Shown piece by piece: positions 1-6,475 of a DNA stretch of 17,619 nt (position 1 is its first letter; every line of letters starts with the position of its first letter). Source of the stretch: CAYGZM01 sp964354365 (GTDB taxonomy: Bacteria; Planctomycetota; Phycisphaerae; Sedimentisphaerales; Anaerobacaceae); the NCBI GenBank assembly GCA_964354365.1, contig CAYGZM010000074.1:1-17619 (forward strand), in the 5' to 3' direction. The notes under the pieces were generated by a model. That model made no database searches. It was not told the DNA's origin and saw nothing but the letters and a program-made list of their open reading frames with translations. The position numbers were made by a program, and so were the translations under genes.

Positions 1-149
1 AAAGTAAGAGCAAGGCACGAATTGGGGTCCGCATCCACTGCAAGTATCGCGCCGCCCCGGCCTCGTTCCAGCAGGCACCTGATAATCATAGCGGCCACAG
101 TCGTCTTGCCCGACCCGCCTTTGCCACTTACTGCTATAACAGTTGCCAT
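1..149 (-). CDS. CooC/AcsF-type P-loop ATPase, N-terminal fragment (cut by window edge)
   Basis: Only the first 49 residues are present; the gene runs off the left edge. It begins with ATG at 147-149 and shows a deviant Walker A motif SGKGGSGKTT near residues 8-17, followed by a DADPN signature near residue 40, as in the MinD/ParA-like CooC family. CooC-type ATPases drive nickel loading of CO dehydrogenase, and the AcsF branch serves acetyl-CoA synthase. An AGGAC Shine-Dalgarno sequence lies 8 nt before the ATG. It is the second CooC-like gene in this cluster, the other being at 8473-9267, so the two may divide the work between AcsA and AcsB; that is an inference. The missing C-terminal part holds the Cys-X-Cys metal site expected for CooC, so the subfamily cannot be settled here. 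Confidence 0.85.
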   Translation of the reverse strand, partial: MATVIAVSGKGGSGKTTVAAMIIRCLLERGRGGAILAVDADPNSCLALT

Positions 150-167
150 TTTTCGTTGTCCTGTCTG

Positions 168-208
168 AGTGAGCTAAAGTGCCGAAAGTGCCTAAAGTGA
201 GCTAAAGT
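168..208. repeat. Left arm of inverted repeats flanking the S23 gene
   Basis: The sequence AGTGAGCTAAAGTG at 168-181 is the exact reverse complement of CACTTTAGCTCACT at 608-621, on the other side of the four-helix-bundle gene. A second copy of 13 of these bases lies at 196-208, with a degenerate copy (GAAAGTGCCTAAAGTG) between them. A transcript of this region could therefore pair across the gene and form a stem enclosing it. Confidence 0.85.
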
Positions 209-247
209 CACGAGCAGCAACAGCACACATCCAAATTACGTCCTGAC

Positions 248-610
248 CTACTTTGCGCCGGCGGACGTAAAAATCGCAAGTAATTCCCCGCACTCTTCAT
301 AATCGCACTTTACTTTCGCCCAGGATAGCCATTTTACTTCCACAATAACTTCGAGCCAGTATTGCGTTTCACTGGCCTCGCTTTCACAAATCCTAATCTT
401 ATTTCTGAAATCGGCTTTGCTTCTAGCCCGATTAGCCTCGCGATAATTGGCGCCGACGGCAGTCCCAGATTTCGTGAGCTGATTCCTTACAACCCTCCCC
501 TCTGGCGTGTCGGGTAGCATCATTGATAGACGGATTATGCGCACGGCAAACTGCCGCGTCCGCTTCTCAAGTTCCTTACCAAATTCTTTATTGCTCAACA
601 CTTTAGTCAC
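248..610 (-). CDS. Four-helix bundle protein, S23 / 23S rRNA intervening-sequence (bAvd-like) family
   Basis: This 120-residue protein has the family signature: KRTRQFAVRIIRL near residues 16-28, then TPEGRVVRNQLTKSGTAVGA and NYREA near residues 35-59, then an acidic helix with ESEASETQYWLEV near 76-88. The family forms small pentameric four-helix bundles. It is known from ORFs inside 23S rRNA intervening sequences and as a relative of the Avd protein of diversity-generating retroelements; its cellular role is not established. The start is a GTG at 608-610; an in-frame TGA lies three codons upstream. The first codons (GTG ACT AAA GTG) are themselves made of the flanking repeat, and no clear Shine-Dalgarno is seen. 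It interrupts the series acsV to second CooC and is bounded by inverted repeats, which suggests an inserted element and not a pathway gene. Confidence 0.88.
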   Translation of the reverse strand: MTKVLSNKEFGKELEKRTRQFAVRIIRLSMMLPDTPEGRVVRNQLTKSGTAVGANYREANRARSKADFRNKIRICESEASETQYWLEVIVEVKWLSWAKVKCDYEECGELLAIFTSAGAK

Positions 611-660
611 TTTAGCTCACTTTAGTTCACTTTAGTTCACTTTAGTTCACTTTAGTCACT
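599..660. repeat. Tandem array of about 10-bp CACTTTAGTT repeats upstream of the S23 gene
   Basis: Units start at 599, 608, 618, 628, 638 and 648 with spacings of 9, 10, 10, 10 and 10 bp, then a partial unit at 657-660. The unit is CACTTTAGTT, with CT and T variants. On the coding (minus) strand it reads GTGAACTAAA. The array begins in the first codons of the S23 gene and fills nearly all of the 54-bp gap to the acsV stop. There are no unique spacers, so it is not a CRISPR. The unit at 608-621 pairs with the copies at 168-208. Confidence 0.95.
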
Positions 661-664
661 CTCT

Positions 665-2608
665 TCACATCGCGGATCCCGTTACCGCAGTCCCGCCCAT
701 TACGGAAGGAAACAATGACAAATCCGTGTGGGGCAGGAAACTCGCCCTGACAAATTCGTCCATATACCCGGAATGGCTCATCAAGTCAAAATATGTCATA
801 CTCTTGGCAATCTCTTCAGCCGTGCTTAGCGCCTTTTGGCTCAGCAGCACTGTCTTTGCCCCCGCAATTGAGGTATTTCCCACGAATTGTATCTTCTCGA
901 TCGGCACGTCGGGCAGCATTCCGATGGTCACAGCCTGCCGAACATCGAGGAAGTTCCCAAATCCGCCGGCCAGGTAAATTGCCTCCAGGTCATCGAGCTT
1001 TGTCTGAGTCGATTCCATAAGCACCCGGATAGCGGCAAATACCCCGGCCTTGGAACGGACAAGATTGTTGATGTCCGCCTGCGTAATCACTATTTCGTGG
1101 TGGTCGTCGTCACCCGGCACGAGCTGGAATTGCATTCCCTCGTCGCCTTCTGTTATCCCGAATTGGCCGTCTGTTTTGAATCGGCCGGTCCGGTCTATTA
1201 TTCCGCGTGTGAATAATCCGGCAAGGGTATCCAGAAGCCCCGACCCGCAGAGGCCCGCCGGATGTGTGTTGCCGATTGTCCTGTACTCTATGGCCCCGTC
1301 CTCCAGGATACTCAATTTCTCAATCGCCCCTGCCCCCGCCCGCATGCCGTGCCGCACCCCGCTGCCTTCAAACGCCGGCCCCGCTGAGCTTGACGCGCAC
1401 ACCAGCCAGTCTTTATTGCCCAGGACCACCTCGCCGTTCGTCCCGATGTCGGCGAAAAGCGAGATGCCCCTCTTCGTATAAATCCGCGTGGTCAGCACCC
1501 CGGCTACAATGTCGCTGCCCACGTAGGCCGCCACGCTCGGCAGGCAGTACAGCAGGCCTCGCTTATTGATCTGAATCCCGACCTCCGCCGCACGAATCGG
1601 CGGTATGAAGCTCGCCGATGCGATGTATGGCTCTCTGCGGATTCGCGTCGGATCGAGATTGAGCAGAAAATGCACCATCGCCGTATTGCCCGCGCATATC
1701 ACGGTCGTGATATCCTGCAAATCGATCCTTTTTCGCGACGCCAGCGTTACTATCAGATTGTTGACGTCGTTGACTATGCGGTTTTGCATCTCGTCGAAGG
1801 CGTTGTTCTCTTCTGCATAGATTATTCGCCGGATATAGTCTTCGCCGAAGTTTATCTGGCTGTTGTACGTTGCTTCTGTATCTATCGTGGTTGCGTCCGT
1901 CAGATAGACCAGATGCGCCGCCACCGTCGTTGTCCCCAGGTCAACCGCTACCGCGTAATTCTTCGCCCGGTGGTCGCCTTCTTCCACGTCGATGACCTCC
2001 GTCGTCTCGCCGCGTCGCCCGATAGTCACCGTAACCTTATACCCCGATTTGCGGAGCACCTTGGAGAGCCTCTGAAGGATACGAAAGCCGGTCTGCATAA
2101 TCGGGGCCTCGACCTTCTCCCGTATGGCCAGATACAGGCGTTCGTGGTCGGCCGTGTGGTCGTGCACGGTCGGGGGCGACATCTCGACATAAACCTTCCT
2201 GACCAGGGCATCAAATTCAAACAATCCTGCCCGCACCGCGCCCGGAAGCTGGCTGAAGCGGTGCGCGTCGCTGTCCATCAGGATTTGGCTTGTCTCCAGG
2301 GTGTGGGACTTCGGCACGGTGACGGTCATATCCGAAAGCACCGTGGTCTGGCAGGCCAGAACGACGTCTTGCCGGATCTCCTCCTGGGTGAGCAGAGTGG
2401 TGGGGCGGCTGTGGAACTGCCCTGTGTCGATTACAACCTTGCACTTGCCGCAGTATCCGTCACCGCCGCAAATGCTGCTCAGGTAGATGCCCGCCTTGTG
2501 TGCAGCCTCAAGCAGCACCGTCCCAACCGGCACTTCTATCTTAAGGCCGCTCGGCTCAAAGCGGATCAGGCATTTCTTGCTGCGTTCATCCTTCGTATTC
2601 TTGGCCAA
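665..2608 (-). CDS. acsV: Reductive activator of the corrinoid Fe-S protein (RACo/AcsV)
   Basis: This 647-residue protein uses ATP hydrolysis to return the inactive Co(II) corrinoid of CoFeSP to Co(I), so that methyl transfer can resume. Residues 1-100 form a plant-type [2Fe-2S] ferredoxin domain with ligands C47, C53, C56 and C86. After a linker, an ASKHA ATPase domain begins near residue 218 with AVDLGTTTVAAHLV (phosphate-1), then FADIGTNGEVVLGN near 385-398 (phosphate-2), and LAGGFGNFLDVRQA near the C-terminus (adenosine motif). Length matches RACo proteins. The start codon is TTG: an in-frame stop lies just upstream, no ATG or GTG is available between, and AAGAAGG lies 8 nt before it. It follows acsC by 103 bp, which fits its role on that subunit. 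DUF4445-type activators of corrinoid methyltransferases are the main alternative; the acs context favours RACo. Confidence 0.93.
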   Translation of the reverse strand: MAKNTKDERSKKCLIRFEPSGLKIEVPVGTVLLEAAHKAGIYLSSICGGDGYCGKCKVVIDTGQFHSRPTTLLTQEEIRQDVVLACQTTVLSDMTVTVPKSHTLETSQILMDSDAHRFSQLPGAVRAGLFEFDALVRKVYVEMSPPTVHDHTADHERLYLAIREKVEAPIMQTGFRILQRLSKVLRKSGYKVTVTIGRRGETTEVIDVEEGDHRAKNYAVAVDLGTTTVAAHLVYLTDATTIDTEATYNSQINFGEDYIRRIIYAEENNAFDEMQNRIVNDVNNLIVTLASRKRIDLQDITTVICAGNTAMVHFLLNLDPTRIRREPYIASASFIPPIRAAEVGIQINKRGLLYCLPSVAAYVGSDIVAGVLTTRIYTKRGISLFADIGTNGEVVLGNKDWLVCASSSAGPAFEGSGVRHGMRAGAGAIEKLSILEDGAIEYRTIGNTHPAGLCGSGLLDTLAGLFTRGIIDRTGRFKTDGQFGITEGDEGMQFQLVPGDDDHHEIVITQADINNLVRSKAGVFAAIRVLMESTQTKLDDLEAIYLAGGFGNFLDVRQAVTIGMLPDVPIEKIQFVGNTSIAGAKTVLLSQKALSTAEEIAKSMTYFDLMSHSGYMDEFVRASFLPHTDLSLFPSVMGGTAVTGSAM

Positions 2609-2616
2609 ATCGAATT

Positions 2617-2623
2617 CCTTCTT
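2617..2623 (-). promoter_or_regulatory. Ribosome binding site fixing the TTG start of acsV
   Basis: The minus strand reads AAGAAGG here, 8 nt before the TTG codon at 2606-2608. The reading frame has a TAA shortly upstream and no ATG or GTG in between, so this site decides the start. Confidence 0.75.
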
Positions 2624-2711
2624 CGCGCCCTCTTACAAATTACATTAGGACTTCTGCAAAACTTCTGTTACATCTCGCAAGTTGTGATTCGATTCACGAT
2701 TTTCCACTCTC

Positions 2712-4049
2712 TTAGTTCCAGACCTCCTGCAGATACTTCGGCAGCATCGAGCACTCTCTCGGCCCTACCATTACCTCCCAGTTCGTCGCCTCTTCGAGCT
2801 TGCCGCTCATCACCGCCACATAGCCGGGGATGATTAGCTTGCGGTGCTTAACGAGCTTGTCCACCTCAAATTTCTTCATTGCGTCCGCAACCGTTCTCTC
2901 GTTGAGCTTGTCACCGGAATAGGCCGTCAAGACGCTTGTGCCCTCGGTATCGACCACGAGGATATAGCTGGGCACTCTGCTTGCCTCAACGTCCGATTCG
3001 ACGGTGTAGTAGGTCAGCGAGAAGTTCGTTGTGAACATCAGCGGCGAGTTTTCGTCCGCCTCGCCGATCTTATATATCTTCGGCTCCACCTGCACGGGCT
3101 TTTGCGGGTCCGTGAAGATGTTCATTACCGTAGTGAGCATAGGCAATATCGCCCACGGCTCGACCGTATCTACAACCACGATGCTCGAGTACTTGCAAAT
3201 CAGACTTATGGCGGTGGCCGCCTGAGTGTCGCCGTCGCCGTCTCTGACAAAAGACATGGTCGGATAACCGAGCGGTCTGAATATCTTTTTCAACGAAAGC
3301 ACCCGCATCCTCGACGCGTTGTACAACTGGTCCCGCAGGCTCAGACCTTCCAGGCTCAGCACAATATCCTCAACGCCCAGGCCCTTGACCTTCTCGCTAA
3401 GATCGGCAAGGGCCTCAATCGACTCGGCCTTGACAACGAGCGGACAGCCGTTTTCCCTCGCTATCTTCGCCATCGATTCCGCTGTTTTGGCCGTCGCCCC
3501 CGCCAGCAGGGGGACGCGCTCTTTCACCGCCGTTGCCGCGGCTGCCATAGCATCCGGCGAATCCGTCGCCAAAATCAATGCAAGCTCGCTTCCCTCCTTT
3601 GCAGCTTTGCACACCGTGGCGAACGATTGTAGTGACCCGCTGTCGTTGACGATTGCTATGGCCTTGATCCCGATTCTTGTTCCCACCCGCTCGAATTGCA
3701 GCGCGTTCACAGACTCTATGCGCTTCTTGAGCTCCTCGCCCGTGAGCTTGTCCGAGACCGTCGCCGCCAGGATCGTGGGATTGTGAAATTTCTCCTCGTG
3801 CCGGAACATCACCGTCTCCTGCCCGACCTGGACCCGATTATCTTCGCTGCCGAACACGATCTTCCGCATTGGCGGCGCCGCTGCGGCGGCGAGCTTCTCC
3901 TTCGCTTCCTGCGATACGTCCGGACAATCATCCAGCTTGGCGCGCTTCTGCGCCAGAGCCATCGCAAACGCCAGGCATGTCGGCATACCGCACTTCTTGC
4001 AGTTGGTCTTCGGCAAAAGCTTGAATATCTCTAATCCGGTCAGTGCCAT
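2712..4049 (-). CDS. acsC: Corrinoid iron-sulfur protein, large (gamma) subunit
   Basis: This 445-residue protein is the large subunit of CoFeSP, which carries the methyl group on a corrinoid from the methyltransferase to acetyl-CoA synthase. The N-terminus begins MALTGLEIFKLLPKTNCKKC, and the [4Fe-4S] ligands are C17, C20, C25 and C42, the same positions as in the acetogen protein. A TIM-barrel methyl-carrier region follows, and the C-terminal part (about 330-440) is the corrinoid-binding, flavodoxin-like domain. The ATG at 4047-4049 is chosen over an ATG eight codons upstream because GGAGG lies 5 nt before it and the homologous start is MxLTGLxI. The small subunit gene acsD, often adjacent, is not next to it. 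It lies between acsB (136-bp gap) and acsV (103-bp gap). Confidence 0.95.
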   Translation of the reverse strand: MALTGLEIFKLLPKTNCKKCGMPTCLAFAMALAQKRAKLDDCPDVSQEAKEKLAAAAAPPMRKIVFGSEDNRVQVGQETVMFRHEEKFHNPTILAATVSDKLTGEELKKRIESVNALQFERVGTRIGIKAIAIVNDSGSLQSFATVCKAAKEGSELALILATDSPDAMAAAATAVKERVPLLAGATAKTAESMAKIARENGCPLVVKAESIEALADLSEKVKGLGVEDIVLSLEGLSLRDQLYNASRMRVLSLKKIFRPLGYPTMSFVRDGDGDTQAATAISLICKYSSIVVVDTVEPWAILPMLTTVMNIFTDPQKPVQVEPKIYKIGEADENSPLMFTTNFSLTYYTVESDVEASRVPSYILVVDTEGTSVLTAYSGDKLNERTVADAMKKFEVDKLVKHRKLIIPGYVAVMSGKLEEATNWEVMVGPRECSMLPKYLQEVWN

Positions 4050-4065
4050 AACAACCTCCAAATTA

Positions 4066-4185
4066 AACATCAAAAATCAAATATCAAAATTACGGAAGTG
4101 CCCCCACACTTGTCTTCGACAAGAAGACGTGGGGGCAAGGACATCCTTAATTTTGCATTTTACATTTTGATTTTTGATTTTACTT
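4066..4185. repeat. AT-rich inverted repeat with a central GC hairpin, between acsB and acsC
   Basis: The centre is a strong hairpin at 4099-4137: TGCCCCCAC at 4099-4107 pairs with GTGGGGGCA at 4129-4137, and within it CTTGTC-TTC-GACAAG can form a second stem at 4109-4123. The flanks are AT-rich and roughly complementary: ATCAAAAATCAAATATCAAA on the left and CATTTTGATTTTTGATTTTA on the right, with AAAATTA and TAATTTT nearer the centre. The layout resembles a small non-autonomous element or a transcript-processing hairpin. There is no U-run directly after the GC stem on the minus strand, so a plain terminator is less likely, and the downstream acs genes argue against one. Confidence 0.7.
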
Positions 4186-6372
4186 TCAGAACATCGGGTC
4201 CATTGTGGTCACAGGGTGGTTGACTTTGCTGATAAACTCCAAAACATCTTCTTCCGTTGTAGCGGTCGTCTCATCCGCGATCTTGGCCATGAACTCTTCG
4301 CCGCCAAGCCCTGCCTCCTCTGCTCTCTTGGCCAATGCACCCTTAATATCGTTTTTGAGCATCGTCGGCATCCATACGATCCTCTTGATTCCGCCTTCGG
4401 CCGCGATGAATTTCCGCGAGCAGATGTAATGCTTTGAGTGCCCGATGAAGCCCGGCGTCTGCTGGCCGCCGCCGACCGTCCCGGCAAGCGTCGAAAACTT
4501 CATTCCGACGGGCGTCATCTCGCTGTACTCTCTGTTCACAATCATTATGCCCCCGGTCGATGGCAGCACCGCCGCGATGCACTCGAAGCATCCGCACGAG
4601 GTCATCGGGTCGGCGATCATACTGTACTGGCTCATTCGCTGCACGTTGCCGCCGCTCGTCTTCAAGACGAATGCGTTAACTCTGTCCCACTGGCCGATAG
4701 TCGGCTCGATGCAGGTCCCCTTCGAGATGGGCTGATTCGGCCCCGATGGGGTAATCTCGTATGCCGCCCGGCAGTCGAGCCAGCTATACGCGCCGCACAG
4801 CCCGGGCCGCTCCGGCGATACAATGCACACGTGGTTCGGGGCAAAGCTCTGGCACAGCGTACAAGAGTAGAATGTCTCGATGTCCTCGTCCGTCATACCT
4901 TCAAGCCTCGCATCGCGATCGGCATATACGGCCTGTGCCTGCTCACGAAGTCTCAGGACCTCCTTTTCATCCGTGTATATCTTAACCTGCACCTTATCTA
5001 CAATGCTCGAATACTCGTCATGGTACTTTGCGTGCAGAAGCTTGCCGATGTGCTCCAGCTTGAAGCCGGCCTTCGCGGCGTTCTTGCTGATTCGAACCCA
5101 GTTGATATCGCGCTGGCCCATGTGCCACAGCCCCTGGGCCTCGTTCAGGAATGTGTGCACCTGCCGCTCCAGCACAGGCTCAAAATCAGGCTGCATCTTT
5201 CTTCCCGCCACCTCGACTATTATGCCTAACGGCAGCTTTCCGCCTTCCTCGAGCGTATCGACGTCCGGCCCTTCTACTATCACCTTGCCGTCTTCGACCT
5301 CATTGATTTCCCGCGTCCGAACCCACTCAAACGCCGGTGTTCTCTGCCCGCCGAATTCGCAGTGCATGTCTTCCTTGCGGATTCGCTCGCCCTCAAACGC
5401 CGGGCTGACGGCCACCGGGATTGCGATTTTGGCAACCTTGACCTTCAGGCCGCGGACCTCGACCGCCTTTTCCACGATCTGGTCGTGCGGAATGTTGGAG
5501 ACCACATGCTCGTATGTGCATACGCCCGTGGGAAGAATCTGCGGGATGTCGGAGTCGGCGATGACGGGAAAGCCGTAGTTGATTGCCCCCGCGGCCGTGG
5601 CATACCATTCGTCCGTAACCTCGCCCAACGGCATAACAAACGCGAATATCCTGTTCTTGTTGTAAAGCAGATTTCGCCTAAAATCGCCCGGCTGGACGCC
5701 ACCGAAGCTAAGCGCCGCCCGGCTGGCGAATCCGAGCGCGTAGATCGCCGAAGTTATCTCCCTGCCGAAGGGCACCAGTCGCGTTTCCCATCCCAGCTGC
5801 ACCCCGCCTTCGACAAGCTGCTCGGCGAAGGTCGTGCCGTTGTTGTGTGCGTGCATGAAGACGTACAGGCAGCGTTCCTGCAGCTTGCGGGCAATCTCGA
5901 CGGCCGTTTTCACATCCGGCGCCGCGCCCACCACCGCCGCAAAACCCGGCGCGGTGCCATCCACAAACTGTATCCCGCGCTCGCGCAGGATTATATCGTC
6001 CGCCGCCCCAAGCCAAATACCATTTACGGGATTGGGGCCTATCAGGTACCTGCATCCCTCAATAATCTCCTCTGCGAAAAGTGTTGCCATACCCGCATCG
6101 AGGGCCTGACCCAAGTAAGGCAGCCAAAGGTCGTCGTCAACCGGCGGCGGCAGCAAATCCCTGATCTCCTGCATCACCTCTTCAAAATCGGCCAAAGTTT
6201 CCACCGCTTTGCCCGTCATCGAATAAATGATGGGCATGTAGTAGCCTGTGTTCGGAAATTCGACTCGGCAGTCTTTGCCTTTTTCCTTGATCGCTTTTTT
6301 CAGGATGTCTTCCGCTTGTTTGGCTATCTTATGAGCGCCGCGAATCGCCGCTGAAGCAATTATCTTTGACAT
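4186..6372 (-). CDS. acsB: Acetyl-CoA synthase (CODH/ACS complex)
   Basis: This 728-residue enzyme condenses CO, a methyl group from CoFeSP and CoA to acetyl-CoA. Its length is close to the 729 residues of the Moorella enzyme, so the N-terminal CODH-contacting domain is kept, unlike in the short archaeal CdhC. The A-cluster ligands are all present: C504, C507, C516 and C526, and the C593-G594-C595 motif (in TSCGCFECI) that holds the distal nickel; these align with the acetogen numbering at an offset of two. The ATG at 6370-6372 is preceded by TAAGGTAGG. It follows acsA by 103 bp containing a REP-like double hairpin, and precedes acsC by 136 bp. AcsA and AcsB being adjacent fits the bifunctional CODH/ACS complex with its CO tunnel. 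Confidence 0.97.
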   Translation of the reverse strand: MSKIIASAAIRGAHKIAKQAEDILKKAIKEKGKDCRVEFPNTGYYMPIIYSMTGKAVETLADFEEVMQEIRDLLPPPVDDDLWLPYLGQALDAGMATLFAEEIIEGCRYLIGPNPVNGIWLGAADDIILRERGIQFVDGTAPGFAAVVGAAPDVKTAVEIARKLQERCLYVFMHAHNNGTTFAEQLVEGGVQLGWETRLVPFGREITSAIYALGFASRAALSFGGVQPGDFRRNLLYNKNRIFAFVMPLGEVTDEWYATAAGAINYGFPVIADSDIPQILPTGVCTYEHVVSNIPHDQIVEKAVEVRGLKVKVAKIAIPVAVSPAFEGERIRKEDMHCEFGGQRTPAFEWVRTREINEVEDGKVIVEGPDVDTLEEGGKLPLGIIVEVAGRKMQPDFEPVLERQVHTFLNEAQGLWHMGQRDINWVRISKNAAKAGFKLEHIGKLLHAKYHDEYSSIVDKVQVKIYTDEKEVLRLREQAQAVYADRDARLEGMTDEDIETFYSCTLCQSFAPNHVCIVSPERPGLCGAYSWLDCRAAYEITPSGPNQPISKGTCIEPTIGQWDRVNAFVLKTSGGNVQRMSQYSMIADPMTSCGCFECIAAVLPSTGGIMIVNREYSEMTPVGMKFSTLAGTVGGGQQTPGFIGHSKHYICSRKFIAAEGGIKRIVWMPTMLKNDIKGALAKRAEEAGLGGEEFMAKIADETTATTEEDVLEFISKVNHPVTTMDPMF

Positions 6373-6412
6373 AAACTAACCTACCTTAAAGTCGCGTAAT
6401 CACTATTCACCA

Positions 6413-6461
6413 GCAGGGTGGGGCTTGCCCCACCGAACTGGTGGGCTAAAGCCCACCCTGC
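6413..6461. repeat. REP-like double hairpin between acsA and acsB
   Basis: Two neighbouring perfect hairpins are visible: GGTGGGGC-TT-GCCCCACC at 6417-6434 and GGTGGGCT-AA-AGCCCACC at 6440-6457, each with 8-bp stems. The outer sequences GCAGGGTGGG (6413-6422) and CCCACCCTGC (6452-6461) are also complementary, so the whole can fold as one long stem instead. The GGTGGGCTAAAGCCCACCCTGC type of sequence is common in dispersed bacterial REP elements moved by RAYT transposases. No transposase lies in the window. Confidence 0.85.
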
Positions 6462-6475
6462 GTGTCTCAAAATGG

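Noticed and set aside
599..660. CRISPR array
   Set aside because: Units are about 10 bp and directly adjacent, with no spacers and no cas genes.
1670..2833. Long open frame of 387 codons on the plus strand
   Set aside because: It lies antisense to acsV, whose domains and ligands are clear; the protein is His/Arg-rich with no recognisable domain. Similar plus-strand frames over acsC, acsB, acsA and the MobA-MoeA fusion were dropped for the same reason.
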